A stretch of DNA of 64,000 nucleotides from Antedon mediterranea (GCF_964355755.1 NC_092670.1:24601795-24665794), one strand, 5' to 3'; shown: positions 39,612-52,815, counted from the first letter of the stretch. Made by a program: numbers and translations. The notes: generated by a model not told the origin, from the letters alone.

Positions 39612-41352
39612 CAGGCCTCGAATTTGGGGATTTTAGGGGCAAGGCCATTTGGCCTCCGGTTTTCATTGATTTTAGGGGCACCAAGGCCAAATGGGAGGGC
39701 ACCAAGGCCATTTGTTTTAAATCAAAGGGGCACCAAGGCCAAAATTAAAAAATATTTTAATAACTAGGCCAAAATTTTAAAATAGCTTGTTTCCGGTTGA
39801 GGGTGGAATTTTTTTCCATAAAAAAAAAATTCTACCCGCAAAATGTTTTGGGATTTCCCCCTATTCATCAGATCGCGGAGTAGTAGTACTAGTAGGACTG
39901 TCTACAATACATCATCTTTTTGTATTTCATATAAATATTGCGTGTATTTACGATCCATATAAATAATAAATAGGTACGATGTTCAGCGTTTATAGTTTAC
40001 CGTCCTGTGTTGAATGTTTCATTTAGTTTCAAATAATGCGATAAAAAGGCATGTGAAGCCGCCAACCAAGTAAGGCCCGGAACAGGTATAAAAACCCTTA
40101 CAACAACAGCAAGCTACTCAGCCTTACTTAGCTAGCAGCCGACGGAGAAAACATGATACAAAAACAATTTGTTTGTAGGCCTTACCTACAACTATTCATA
40201 CACAGAGTGTTAACCACGATAAAAATCAAGCCAATTACATTATGTAGTAGAATATAAATTATAGTTATTTTCCGAGTTTCAATTTCTGAAGCTTTTTTGT
40301 TAGTACAGGTATAACCCATATTTATAAGAATTCAAAACACGGACGGACACCGACCCCTTTCTCTCTCTGTTTAGCCTTCGGCACGTGTATTCTGGACTAT
40401 ACCATTTCCTTGAATTTGGTAAAAACGCGTTTGGTAATTTAGTGTACGACGTTGTTAAACAAGATTTTTCGATGATCTGTCTGCTGGATTATTGAGGTGG
40501 GTGCGATAAAATATAAATATGATATACTTCAAACGATCTTCGGGTTGAGGTGCAGGTTTAACTTTGGTGCTAAGGGTAAACACCCCTAATTTTACACGTA
40601 TAATGGACTACACCATGCAGGAACGCACATGGTATTTTCTTCTCAGAGGGTGCGTGTACGTCAAAAGGAATTGTTTTTCCAACGATCCGCCGATCCTTCG
40701 CGCGGCCGGTGGTTGTTGTGTGTGAAATTTCTTATCAGAGGGTGCGTGTGCGTCAAATAGAATTGTTTTCCCAATGCATCATTGAATTGCGTGTGTTCGA
40801 CCGGATCGGCGGCGGGGGAGGATAGGCTAGGCTAGCTAGGAGTGCGTGTAATATTTTTTTCATCGAAGGCGGCTAGCTCGATTATTGTGCGACTTTAATA
40901 CTTTCAGTAACCTCCGATCGAGGAACGTTTTTAGCTTGATTATTAAAAGTTTACACCCCTGTATTTTAATGTACTATCTATACCATGATTTACCACGCAC
41001 GGCGGCCGGGATGATATTGTTTTGGTTACCCGGGTACCCTATTGCAATGTTCGATGTTTTGTTTACTGTTTGTGTATTAATAAATGCGTTTAGAGAAATC
41101 CCCTTGCAACGAAGACAGGCGATAGTTTTGCGTCTCGTCCGAGTCGTGTAAACAAATCTTCTTGACATTATTTTCTATCTAATTCAGTGGTTTTTATTGT
41201 GGTAAAACTCGGGAAGGGCACTCGCGGCCAACGCAAAAAAAAGGGCAGGCCAGTAGTGGCCGTGGGTGCTATTCATTTTCGAGGGCATTGAGGCCAACTG
41301 GGAGGGCACCGACGGCACTGGCCGCGGTGGCCGCGGTAAAATTCGAGGCCTG
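39612..41352. mobile_element. hAT-like nonautonomous TIR element
   Basis: The termini are CAGGCCTCGAATTT at 39612 and its reverse complement ending at 41352. CAGG(G/C)-type ends followed by TCGAA are common in hAT elements. The flanks share CAATCA (39606-39611 and 41353-41358), shorter than the 8 bp expected of hAT, probably blurred by the TCAA run on the left. Subterminal words GGGCACCAAGGCC and GGGAGGGCACC repeat near both ends. No transposase frame is present. A TATAAAAA word at about 40087 might be a relic promoter. Confidence 0.7.
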
Positions 41353-44300
41353 CAATCATAATAAACATTTAAGGATACATCAGCATCTGAATCAGAGATT
41401 ACAAAAGACCTTTTGGGAGAACAGAATAAAATAAATAATAACAGATTACTTTGTATCATTTTACATACAGTGGATTCAAGCTCTTATTCTTTTTATTGAT
41501 CATTATGCTCTAATATTATATGGTGAGCAACAGGACTTAGAGTGGGGCAATGTGGGTCAAAGGTCTTTTCTTGCCATTACTGTTGTTTGTGTGTAAGTCC
41601 TTAGACTTTATTCATCATATTTGTGGCCTGTTAAATAAGGAGCTTTTTCCTACCGGTAATTTCAATTGTACTGGTTACACTACTATACCTGTAGGTTTAA
41701 TTTTGTGATACAATTGACTTACCAGATTTACTGTACATACAGGTAATATGAATGTTATCATCATCATCATCACACATCACCTATGGTACTAGTACAGTAC
41801 TCAAGTGGTGTGGGTTTATAGTACAGTATGAAATGTTATCTCTGGCATTTGATTAATACCAACTATTTAATTTTTGCTAACTCAAGAGTGCAATGGTGAT
41901 GATAATGCATTTATGACAGATTTTCTTTTCTCAAAAAAAATGAGAAAAAAAAATTAAGCATTTAGAGTGAAAAATTGTAGAGTTCACCTGTACTGAATTG
42001 TACAGTAGTAGTGTGAACATCAGTTGCTCTTGATATTCTTGATGAATCAGTGTTAATTTGCACATAATCAAGTCTCATGTGTGAACGTAGCTTTGTTTTA
42101 CTACATAAGATTTATTACTTGAGTAATTTACAACGCAGGTCTTATGTTACCTACTGCCATGCTATTTAATCCAAATTATCTAATTTTAGTTTAGTTAAGA
42201 ACATGTTACTTTGAAAGTAATATGCGAGCATTTGATACATAATGCAATTAGTATTGGTATACCTTCACTTATTTTGTAACACAAACTTTGTATTCTGCAT
42301 TTACATAGAATACCGGATACTTCTGTACAATTACAAAAGTATTTTGTTTAAAATAACTGTCTGTATAAGATGAATATAACTTTAATGCATTTGTTTCAAC
42401 CCTCAATCTCTAATGAAGAATAACGAGACATGCTAACAGTACTATACATTTATTAGCAAATAAAAAATTAATGTACAAAACATGAATAATGACACAACAT
42501 GACATGTCATAATGATGATTATGAAACAGCTTTCTTCAATATTTGGTGCTTACTGTACAGAAATTATTTTTAGTTGGTACTATAAATTATGGTATATGGT
42601 TGGATCTAGGCTAACACAGAGAAAATATGTTTTAATTAAAATTAATTTGGTGTTTCTTTATAGGTATAATAATGAGAAAATATTTTATTTTTAGATGTTG
42701 ATAAAACACAGAATAGAAAGAAATGTGTATTAAACATTAAAAAAAATATACCAATGTTTGCATTTTTCTCCACATACTGTACAATATGACATCCAGTATC
42801 ATAAGCAAACTATGGTTTAATGTATAGCTAGGATGTATCTACCACATGTGATACATATGTGACACTGTATACAGAATTTGCCTATGATACAGTACAGTAT
42901 ACAGTACCCATAGACACAGTACTGAGAATCAGCTACTTATTTTACCTGTATTGTTACTAGAGTAAGCTTATTGACCATTATACAACTTAGTTTATTCTCT
43001 CGCATTTAAAAATAAAAAATGCTAAAAAAGGTCCTTGTTTTAATTGACTATGAAACATATTTCTTGTTCTTAATCAATTTGAATTAAATTCAGCGTCTAA
43101 TGCTTTATTTTGGTCAGTTTAGCGTTTCATTGTTGAAGATAAATGCCTGTTAAGGTGACATTGAAACATTGTTAATGAGTGAATTTTACTTCTAAACAAG
43201 GTTTAGCAAACAAAGCATTGTATTGAATCAGCTTAGTTGGTATTGTACTGTTTGTACATAATGTGCTCTGAACTACGGATGGTGGATCCATTAAAGAAAG
43301 AAGAGAGAGAGAAAGACATTGAAAAATGTTGCATCCACAACTCCTTTCTAAATCACTTCCAGCTCACAATGTTACAGTATCTAATAAGTTCAGAAATTTG
43401 TTCTGTTTAAAATTAATTTTAATGAAAAAATGCTTTTTTTTGTGTATCTGTTTTTCATTGGCAATATTTTTATAATCAACTTTAATTTGAATTATATAAA
43501 ACTGAGAAAACAATAATGAGATAATATTCACACAGGACAGAATGGAAACAAAATATTATTTGTGTCTTTTTTAAATTAATGTATCAAAATGCTTGCCAAA
43601 TTTCTTAGATAAAGTTTTACATTTATTTTTATTGTTTGTGTTGTTCAATAATAATATAGTAGTAGTGCCAAATTGTCTGCATAATTTTACATTAATTACC
43701 ACTGTATAACTTTATTACTGTCAGTATGTCTATTCACTGTGTTAGTACACTTTTCAATGTTTGCACTTGAAGCTATTTTGTACAGACATTTTAGTATTCT
43801 AATATGTTTTATTCCTAATAATGTATTCATACTTGTCTGTCACATAGTTTTCTTACCAAATAAGGTAGGGTATAATACACAGCTTACCTGTACTCCCTAA
43901 CTCGGGGTAAATTTGATTAGCTAAATTGTAATATAAATTGTTTTTGTGGATATAGAGTAGACTGTATTATAACATTTAAATTGATGCCAGGCAGTACAGT
44001 AAAGTATGTACACTACATTGTTGTGTAAAATCCAAATGTAAAATAAACTGATATGTTCTTATTTTAAAAAGTAAAGAATAATTTAAATGCAAATAATAAA
44101 TGTATTTTTTTAAATTATTTATTTTACTAATATAGGCCTACTTACAGTTACCAAAAACACTACAGTATTAGGTTTAGTTAAAGTAAAACACTAGGTTGAT
44201 ATCGCTTTGTTGTGACTGTACAGTACTGTATCAAATATGTAAGGAATTTAACTGGATGAATAGTACAAGTGCTATAGCAACTTATTAAGTCCTGATACAT

Positions 44301-45756
44301 GAATCTAATTAGCCTCATACTGTGATCTATCTACCAATGAGGTATATCAGTACTAACTGTAGTGTTATTATGTTTTGTTTCAATGGTTTAGAACCGCTAT
44401 TAAGAGGACGCTATTGTGACCCAACAAAGCGTGGCCTTAATAGGGATGTCCCATGAATATGAGTTGGCCATTGGTACTGTAAAACATATATTTCCCCTTG
44501 TTTGTTACACAGAAAAATGTCTAGTAAGGGATGTTGCTGAATAGGGGTGTCTCCTGAATAGGGGTTTCCCTTGAATAGGTATGTCCCCTTCCCCCCTCCC
44601 CCTGAATAAGGTGCTCCCCCTGAATACGGAAAAGATCTATTGTAATTACATCCTAATGGAATGTCTACATGCTCTTTCCCTTACTGTATATATCGTAGTT
44701 AAATACGGTTCTTCAATCGGCTTAACTTGCATTTAAATGTCTGTGGTATAACAACATTACATCGGGTATACAGTACAGTACCTCTGAAACCTGGGAGTAT
44801 ATATCGGAGGTTATTTGTGAAAATGAACGAATTATATTGCGAGTTAACGAATCACACTTGTATAGTGATATGATTCAGTTTAGTGAACTCTATGCTAGAT
44901 TCTCTAGTGTTTGTGAACACCGCACAGAACTATATAAAACTGTAGATAGCCTATAAATGCATCACTACATAGTACATTGTACTGGACTTTGTTAGCTCTT
45001 TCACTGTATAAACTGTCATTTTACATAAATTAGATTAAAATTCTTACAGTGAATCTGCAGTACGTGTCAATATCCGGGCAACGAATGCTGATTACAAAAG
45101 GAAATAGATAATGTGATTCTTGTGAATTGTTTATTGTCGTAAGATTAATACAATTGGACTTTGAGCTAATAGTTCTTTTATTTAATATATAGACTACCAT
45201 TATTAAAGTGCAAAACTAGATTAAGAAAAAATTCCATCTTTATAGAAGTGTAATCCTCCTGCTTTTCTGCATGGTTGGCTGCTCTAATTTTGTCTTTTTT
45301 AAGTTGTCTGTTCAATGTTGTCTGTTCTAAACTATTTCCATTCTTTTTGATTATTTCTTTTCACTTTGAAAGTTGTTGTATTCTTTTCCATTTCATTGTA
45401 TCTTCATCTGCTTCAATTCTTGTTGTTTATGTGTACTTTATGATAGAGTATGTAACCTGTATTCTCTTCCTTAAGACTTCCAGAGCTGTTTGTCTTTGAC
45501 TGCATCTTGAGCTATTTCAAACTGATTCGTACATTCTCTTTCTATTCATCTCTCTTTCAATATGCTTACTTATTCACACTAGAATCTGACTTGGTTTCAG
45601 TTGTCTCAATTCGCATTTATTTTTACATGGACTTGGGGACAATCCTAAATTTACTTGTGGCTTTAATGTTGAGAATACACTTTTCTTATGTTACTGAGTG
45701 CCCTATTATAATACACAACGAGATGCTACACTTGTAAACACTATTAGTAGGGTAGG
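41353..45756. other. Intergenic, no gene seen
   Basis: The stretch is AT-rich with many TACAGTA words and an ATC triplet run near 41759-41771. At 44395-44640 there is a patch of repeated GAATAGGGG and GTGTCYCCTGAATAGG-type words, which looks like a degenerate short tandem repeat. Frames at 45275-45737 are T-rich and lack motifs. Confidence 0.45.
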
Positions 45757-47384
45757 AAGGAGGGGTTACCGTGCACCCCCATGATGTATTTTTTTAATGT
45801 ACATTTTTGTAATCCTGAATATATGTAATTAACATTTTTTGATGTTCCCAAGACGAAATATTGTCCCATGGGGTTTTTTGGGGGCCATTTTGGTGGCCAT
45901 CTTGGATTTATCAAAATCATAAATATAGACGGTACTTGACAAAGACTGATCATAGAGGTCTGATTTTGGTCTTAAATTGTTCAGAATATGCACATTTCTA
46001 TGTACTATAATGAAAAGTTTTTGTTCAAAATGGCCGTAAATGCCACTTTTGACCTTTGACCTTGTTTTTACATAAGGGTCATATCTTGGTAACCCCTGGT
46101 CATAAAGATTTTATTTTTGTCTTAAATTGTTCAGAATATCCATATTTATATTCGCTTTAATGGAACATATTTTTGAAATTTGACGGGAAATATCATTTTT
46201 GACCTTTGACATTATTGCATAACGATTTTCGCAATAATTTAGGTTATTTTTGTATTCGACCTATATCTTGACAACGAGTGATCATAGAGGTTTGATTTTG
46301 GTATTATATTGTTCAGAATATGCACTTTCCTATGTACTATAATAAAACATTTTCATACAAAATGACCGGAAATACGACTTTTGACCTTTGACCTCGTTTT
46401 TACATAAGGGTCATATCTCGGTAACCCTCGGGTGGAAATAATGTCAAAGGTCAAAAGTGATATTTTCCATCAAATTTCAAAAATATGTTTCATTAAATCT
46501 TATATAAATATGGATATTCTGAACAATTTATGATAAAAATAAAGTTTTTATGACCAGGGGTTACCGAGATATGACCCTCGGGTGGAAATAATGTCAAAGG
46601 TCAAAAGTGATATTTTCCATCAAATTTCAAAGATATGTTTCATTAAAGCTAATATAAATATGGATACTCCGAACAATTGAAAACAAAAATAAAATCGTTA
46701 TGACCATTGGTTACCGAGATATGACCCTTATGTAAAAACGAGGTCAAAGGTCAAAAGTCGTATTTCCGGTCATTTTGTATGAAAATGTTTTATTATAGTA
46801 CATAGGAAAGTGCATATTCTGAACAATATAATACCAAAATCAAACCTCTATGATCACTCGTTGTCAAGATATAGGTCGAATACAAAAATAACCTAAATTA
46901 TTGCGAAAATCGTTATGCAATAATGTCAAAGGTCAAAAATGATATTTCCCGTCAAATTTCAAAAATATGTTCCATTAAAGCGAATATAAATATGGATATT
47001 CTGAACAATTTAAGACAAAAATAAAATCTTTATGACCAGGGGTTACCAAGATATGACCCTTATGTAAAAACAAGGTCAAAGGTCAAAAGTGGCATTTACG
47101 GCCATTTTGAACAAAAACTTTTCATTATAGTACATAGAAATGTGCATATTCTGAACAATTTAAGACCAAAATCAGACCTCTATGATCAGTCTTTGTCAAG
47201 TACCGTCTATATTTATGATTTTGATAAATCCAAGATGGCCACCAAAATGGCCCCCAAAAAACCCCATGGGACAATATTTCGTCTTGGGAACATCAAAAAA
47301 TGTTAATTACATATATTCAGGATTACAAAAATGTACATTAAAAAAATACATCATGGGGGTGCATGGTAACCCCTCCTTCCTACT
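45757..47384. mobile_element. Large palindromic element carrying DR1-type sites
   Basis: The left arm from about 45757 to 46430 is matched in reverse complement by about 46713 to 47384; outer words are TAGGAAGGAGGGGTTACC and GGTAACCCCTCCTTCCTA. The arms are nearly identical, so the same 69-codon repeat frame appears on both strands. The loop (46430-46713) holds two further copies of the internal unit. Each unit of about 150-190 bp contains CATAAGGGTCATATCT, a TGACCTTTGAC core and TTGTTCAGAATAT. No transposase is encoded and no clear target duplication was found. Confidence 0.8.
46050..47085. promoter_or_regulatory. Cluster of eight DR1-like hexamer pairs
   Basis: Perfect AGGTCAAAGGTCA lies at 46050-46062 (-), 46382-46394 (-), 46741-46753 (+) and 47073-47085 (+). 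One-mismatch TGTCAAAGGTCA versions lie at 46200-46212 (-), 46442-46453, 46592-46603 and 46924-46935 (+). This is the DR1 consensus bound by HNF4, RXR, PPAR and COUP-TF nuclear receptors. Whether they are bound is unknown. Confidence 0.55.
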
Positions 47385-47526
47385 AGACTATATCTCAATT
47401 GTGTAAAATATTGAATAAAAAAAATGCTTAAATTCTGCTGCAGTACTCTTTTTTGTTCATGATCTCCTTGTTTGAAATCCCAAACCCTTCCCTCATCAAT
47501 TACTCAGGCTTCCCCTTCTCAGACCC

Positions 47527-47758
47527 ACATGTTAACCTGGTTATGTCCTGTTTTTGTTACCTTTATTTATTTCGGTAAATATTAGGGTGAACACTATTTC
47601 CAAAAGAGTTGGCCTGGGTGTTCCTTTGACATACAGTATGTATCCACATATTAACCTGGTTATGTCCTGTTTTGTTTAAACCTTTTATTTCGATAAATAA
47701 TAGGGTGAACACTATTTTCAAAAGAGTTGGCCTGGGGGTTATTTTAACATACAGTATT
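47527..47758. repeat. Two tandem copies of a unit of about 116 bp
   Basis: TTAACCTGGTTATGTCCTGT, AGGGTGAACACTATTT, CAAAAGAGTTGGCCTGG and ACATACAGTAT occur in the same order in copies starting near 47527 and 47643. Confidence 0.85.
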
Positions 47759-49096
47759 TAAAAGAATTCCCTTCTGTGTCAAGTTTTACACTTGCATAAT
47801 TCAAGGGGATTTCTTGCCATGAATAGGGTTGGCCAGCTTGGTTTATTCACCATTTGTTAGTGTAAACATTGTATTATTTTTTACACTGGTGTCTTTTTAT
47901 GTAAGTGTACCTACAACTTAAACAGATCAATTCGGCTCACAAAGAAGTATTTATTTTGGCTTTTGGCGTATTTGTCATTGAGTATAACAATAGTTTTTAA
48001 CCGTTCTTAGTTCAAACCGTAGTAGAGAGGACAAAAGTTGCTTGCAAAATGATATCTTTAATTCTGCCCCTCACCCACCGTCAAGTTGGTCAAACTCACT
48101 GAAACCATCTGAAATGGGATTTTCCTTCCAAGACGATTTTTCTTCATCTCATTTTTATTTATTTTTTTTATGACAGTTTTGAGGTTTTTCTCCCGGAGAG
48201 GCCATATAGTGGCTAAGGTTATCGCCCCCCCCCCCCTCCCCCTTACTTAATCTTAATTTTACACACAAACAATATAATATCTAAAGTTGCTTAAAATATC
48301 ACTTTATGACATGGTAAAGTTGGTAAAACACAGTTATTGTTTTGTATTAAAATATCAAAATATGGAAACATACTGTACAGGTAAGATGTTTTACAATTTA
48401 ATAGAAACAAAATTAGCACAATTACAGTAGTAAAATATGCAAAAATGAATTTTCCCATAATCATATTTTTGTGAACATTAAATTATATTATGTCTGTGTG
48501 TGTACATTTCTGGAGGCGGTACGCTTGACTTATTCGCTCCTTAATTACCAATTTTGTTTCTATCACAACACAACGCACGTGGTAAAAATAATGAATATCA
48601 CCTGTCAAATATTGTCATTCTTCTCTGGAAATTATATCTGCAAAGATCAATAAATGTTAAATTTGACGCCGCACAATGAAAAGCATTCAAGACAATTTAT
48701 GAATAAATTGTGATCCAACTTCACATAAGCATTGACAAGTCACTAATGGAAAGAATAAGGAAAATTGAAATATAATGCTAACGTCAATAGTAATATGAAG
48801 TGGATATTGTAGACTGTGGCAAGCCGTAAATATTCTTTTTTTCTCAATTCAACAGTGCAGATTTTAAGGGAAACCTTTGAAAACTACCAAACACAGTAAA
48901 TATTTATATTATATTACTTTATATCGGCGTACATGCGCGTATAGCAAAAAACTTCAACAGTGCAGATTTTGAGGGAAACGTTTGACAACTACCAGATGAT
49001 GTTGTGGTTCTTGGGGGCTGAAGCCCAGTTTTTACATGACCTTGAATAAAGTTACTAAGGACAATTCCTTGTGTTTATTACTCTCACTGAGAACCT
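47759..49096. other. No gene seen
   Basis: The segment is AT-rich with a cytosine run at 48225-48243. The short duplicated phrase TTCAACAGTGCAGATTTT occurs at about 48848 and 48953. Confidence 0.45.
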
Positions 49097-49103
49097 ATAC
49101 TAT

Positions 49104-49972
49104 GGAACGCCGTTTACGCAACATTTCAATGATATGAATTTTATGACGCGATATATGAATGAAATGCATCGATATGAATGGAATGGCGCGATATATGAAT
49201 GAAATGTTTTGAATTGAATGCTTTGAATTGAATGTTTTGAATGAAATGTTTTGAATGAAATGTTTTGAATGAAATGTTTTGAATAAATTGTTTTGAATGC
49301 AATGTTTTGAATGAAATGTTTTGAATGAAATGTTTTGAATGAAATGTTTTGAATTAAATGTTTTAAATGAAATGTTTTGAATGAAATGTTTGAATTGAAT
49401 TGAAAAGTCAAACTATTGGTGGCGTATGTCATTCTCGCTCGCGATTTTTTTCTCAACCTCTTAGGCCTAAGCGTCCCAGCGTGGGTACCCTCATCTCCTT
49501 TCCACGCTGCCTTTACAGAGAATCCTAACAGACCTGGGTTCGGAAATATGTATTCCAATGTTTCAGGTCTGTTAGGATTCTCTGTAAAGGATCCATATTG
49601 ATGACAGCGTGGAAAGGAGATGAGGGTACCCAGGCTTAGGCCTAAGAGGTTAAAACAAAATCGCGAGCGGGAATGACATACGCCGCCAATAGTTTGACTT
49701 TTCAATTCAATTCAAACATTTCATTCAAAACATTTCATTCAAAACATTTCATTCAAAACATTTCATTCAAAACATTTCATTCAAAACATTTCATTCAAAA
49801 CATTTTATTCAAAACATTCAATTCAAAACATTTCATTCAAAACATTCAATTCAAAGCATTCAAGTCAAAACATTTTATTCATAATCGCGCCATTCAATTC
49901 ATATCAAAACATTTCATTCGTATATCGCGCCATTCAATTCATATCATCGAAATGTTGCGTAAACGGCGTTCC
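49104..49972. mobile_element. Palindromic element with 14-bp internal repeats and short target duplication
   Basis: The ends are GGAACGCCGTTTACGCAACA and its reverse complement; the direct repeat ATACTAT flanks them at 49097-49103 and 49973-49979. Each arm holds a run of TTTTGAATGAAATG-type units, and the arm tips around a loop at about 49535-49562 share CTCATCTCCTTTCCACGCTG. The 201-codon frame on the minus strand and its plus counterparts arise from the repeats. Confidence 0.8.
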
Positions 49973-49979
49973 ATACTAT

Positions 49980-51072
49980 ACAGTTAATCATAAAAGTATC
50001 GAATATAACATGGTATAACAGTTGATGTACAGTACCAACGGTGGATACAGTCTTTCAAGTGTCCCATTAATATGGATGTCCTCAGAATAGGTGGTATCAC
50101 AAAGGACTGATAATCTACAGTATTTCTATACTTTCACTTTGTCTTTAATACTGTGTCAAAGTTTTAATTTAAAGCTCTGTCTACACTATCAAACTTTATG
50201 TGACAAAAAGAATGAGATGCGGCCATATAAAAACATGATGACGTCATATCACTACAATTTTTGGGCACTTTTTTGTCAAATTAGTTGTAAAGTTAGTTAC
50301 TTTAAAGGACATGCAGTCCTTTAACCAGCATGACATCAACTGTTTGGCAATGTGCCTTTACAAATGCATTCAATGTTGCTAGATTGAAGATGTTTATTTT
50401 CACAAAGTATGAAGTGGTATGATATCTCATATTAGGTAAAGCCTAAAAGCATTCCTGTGCCCTATTATTAGCAATGAGCAGTCACTATACTCGTTAACAT
50501 TTGACCTTGATTTAACCATCTTCCCTGTTGATTGAAAGTTTTTATTAATTATCAAGCAACTTTTTCTACACCAGTTTTTTTTGTTTCAGTTAATTGAAAC
50601 TAATTTACATCGGTGACACATTCATAACAGTGTTGGATACAATATGTCTATGGGATGATCCAAGAACAACAACAAAAACCTTACTGTATAATTAATAGAT
50701 TAGTTGAAACACACCAGTAAATGATACTGAGGTGATTCAAACAACAAGCCATGTGGAAGAGATGGGCCCATCATGCGTCAAATCCAAAGCCTGTGACTAT
50801 ACCGTATATAGTTTATTATCGGAAAATGGATCGCATGGGCAATTCCGTTTCATCATATTGATTTTAACTTTAAGTCAACTTAAAAGAATAGACTTGATGA
50901 ATGAGAACATGATGCTCCTGTCGTATTGAATTGAAATTGAGTATTTTGAGTTATTTATTCATTGTCTTCTAATACTGTAACTGAAGCATCATTTTTTAAT
51001 CAAAAGTTTAATACTTTAGTTCTCCTCTCCAGAGACCTTGCATTTATTTTCAATTTCACTTTATTTTTTCAG
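49980..51072. other. No gene seen; possible small MITE
   Basis: AAGCTCTGTCTACACTATCA at about 50171 and a small palindrome AAAGGACATGCAGTCCTTT at 50302-50320 suggest a degraded MITE. The stretch ends in a pyrimidine tract at 51060-51070 leading to the exon at 51073. Confidence 0.35.
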
Positions 51073-51148
51073 GAAGGTTTATAAGAGAAAAGTGAAATTT
51101 TTTGGACACCGTGAATTAGATTCTCTTGGAATGGAGGCAAATCATAAG
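51073..51148 (+). CDS. Candidate internal exon of an unrecognised gene
   Basis: A TTATTTTTTCAG acceptor precedes this exon and AAGGTAGGG follows it at 51149. The exon is open in the frame that reads VYKRKVKFFGHRELDSLG then MEANHK, a charged peptide unlike the surrounding noncoding DNA. Two acceptors are possible, CAG at 51072 or AAG at 51076; the second keeps phase 0 and would fit the start at 37758. I do not recognise the protein family, and I found no convincing next exon before the window end. Confidence 0.5.
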
Positions 51149-52125
51149 GTAGGGATACATATATTATATTTTGTAGCGACTGAATGCAAAATATCTTAAG
51201 AGCTACTTTCTTCTAAAAGACCGGCATGAATGAAAGGTTACTTCTTTCTAATTTCTTCTCATCCGCATTCAAACTAGAATTTAAAAATGTACTGCATCTT
51301 CAAATATTTGAAAAATATATTAAATTTGTACTATTTAAATTGTTTTTGTTCTTGCTTGTTTGGAGATTAGAATTTATATATTTTAGTCTATTTCGTGCCC
51401 AGCTTACCTGGATAAACCGACAATAGCCCTTTCTTCTCGAAGAGTGAGATATACCTCGAAAAAGTAGAAATTTTCATTGAACACCCCTCTCCACAAGTGG
51501 TATAGTTCATGAACTATGCCCTCAGGTGGGAGCCTCCCCACAAAGCACCATCATCATTTCTCTTCGAGACATAAGAGAGTAAACATGTCTTCAAGAGAGC
51601 TTGTACAGGTAAGCTAGCATTCATAGACTACCAACACCCCTGTTGGTTTGTGTAATTTATTTCTTGGATGTTTGTTTATGTAAAAGACATGAATATATAT
51701 AATAAATAAAAATTACTACAGTAAATAAAAAAAAACAAATCTTGTATGGACAAGTTAAAATTAATTAATAAATAATAACAATTAATAATGTCTAAGTTTG
51801 AGACACCTTTATACATAGCATAAACCAATCAGAACCTGTTATTATATAAGTTATAATAGCCAATACTACTGTACGCATTTTGTAAAACAACGATATGGTT
51901 TTGTCAAAAAAATATTGTTCATTATATTAACCTTGGTATTACTATTACATTTCTTTTATTCCTGTTTTTATTACCAGCAATGATCGAATAAGGTAACTTG
52001 AGTGCAGAAAACAGACAGTATAGAAAGCATAGCATTTTGTAAGCACAACCATACTTAAATAATTATTTACATAAAGTACTGTAAAATCAGAAAGATACAA
52101 ATAAATAAACATCTAAACTAGAAAG
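51149..52125. other. No gene seen; short inverted repeat
   Basis: AGCTTACCTG near 51400 and CAGGTAAGCT near 51606 are inverted, with partly matching TCTTCTCGA words inside, perhaps a degraded MITE. The rest is AT-rich. Confidence 0.35.
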
Positions 52126-52129
52126 CCAC

Positions 52130-52185
52130 TCCGAGAGTGCATACCTCCGCCTACTGTAAAATTCTCCTACATAAGATTTCTCCGG

Positions 52186-52238
<53 letters not shown>

Positions 52239-52815
52239 GTGTGTCTTAATGCTGTTTGTGATTTAGGCTAATTTCACTACAAGCACGTGTATGCGAGTTT
52301 GGTGTAATGGTTATGTAACAAGCCTTTCAATTAACAATAGCTTCAGTTGACTAACAATAGGACAGCAACGCGAAAATCAAACGAGTGAATTTGAAAAGAA
52401 AATAGGTTTTTTAAACTACTGGCATCAAAAAACGTGCACATTAAATCACATTATGTTTTGAAATTACAAATCACAAATTATAACTTTTGCCTCTTGTACA
52501 AAAATGAAGTTTTTTGGACAAGTAGTTGTCGAGAAAATACAATTTCAGTATACTTGTTACTTTAAGACTGCTCGCCGGCTTTTGAAAAATTCTGTCCTAT
52601 CTTTTAACACTAGCAGGTCTGAAAAGTATACTAAAAAGTGGTCCAGAATTGGGACAATGGTCCCAAAATTTAATGGAATGGTCCTTGGCCACATATCTAT
52701 CTGTATATTCATTTTGGTAAAGATCTTGTAATTACTTTTTGAGTAATCCTGCTAACAAACAAACAAACAAACAAACACACGCTACCGATTACATATACCT
52801 CCATGGCGGAGGTAA
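52130..52815. mobile_element. Unclassified interspersed repeat with short inverted ends
   Basis: The left end reads GAGTGCATACCTCCGCC and the right end CATGGCGGAGGTAAA, so ACCTCCGCC is inverted. Near the right end lies TGAGTAATCCTGCTAAC followed by a run of AAAC units (52757-52777), a phrase I associate with widely dispersed invertebrate repeats. A pure TA run at 52196-52231 sits inside. The 75-codon frame at 52504-52731 has no known motif. Confidence 0.4.
52196..52245. repeat. (TA)n and (TG)n microsatellite
   Basis: A continuous TA run of about 36 bases is followed by a short TG run. Confidence 0.95.

Noticed and set aside
45275-45737. Two adjacent hydrophobic frames of 74-76 codons
   Set aside because: The DNA is T-rich, which gives F, L and I runs by composition; no motif, splice site or partner exon supports a gene.
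49100-49987. 201-codon minus frame and 104-codon plus frame
   Set aside because: Both come from the 14-bp repeats of the palindromic element and mirror each other.
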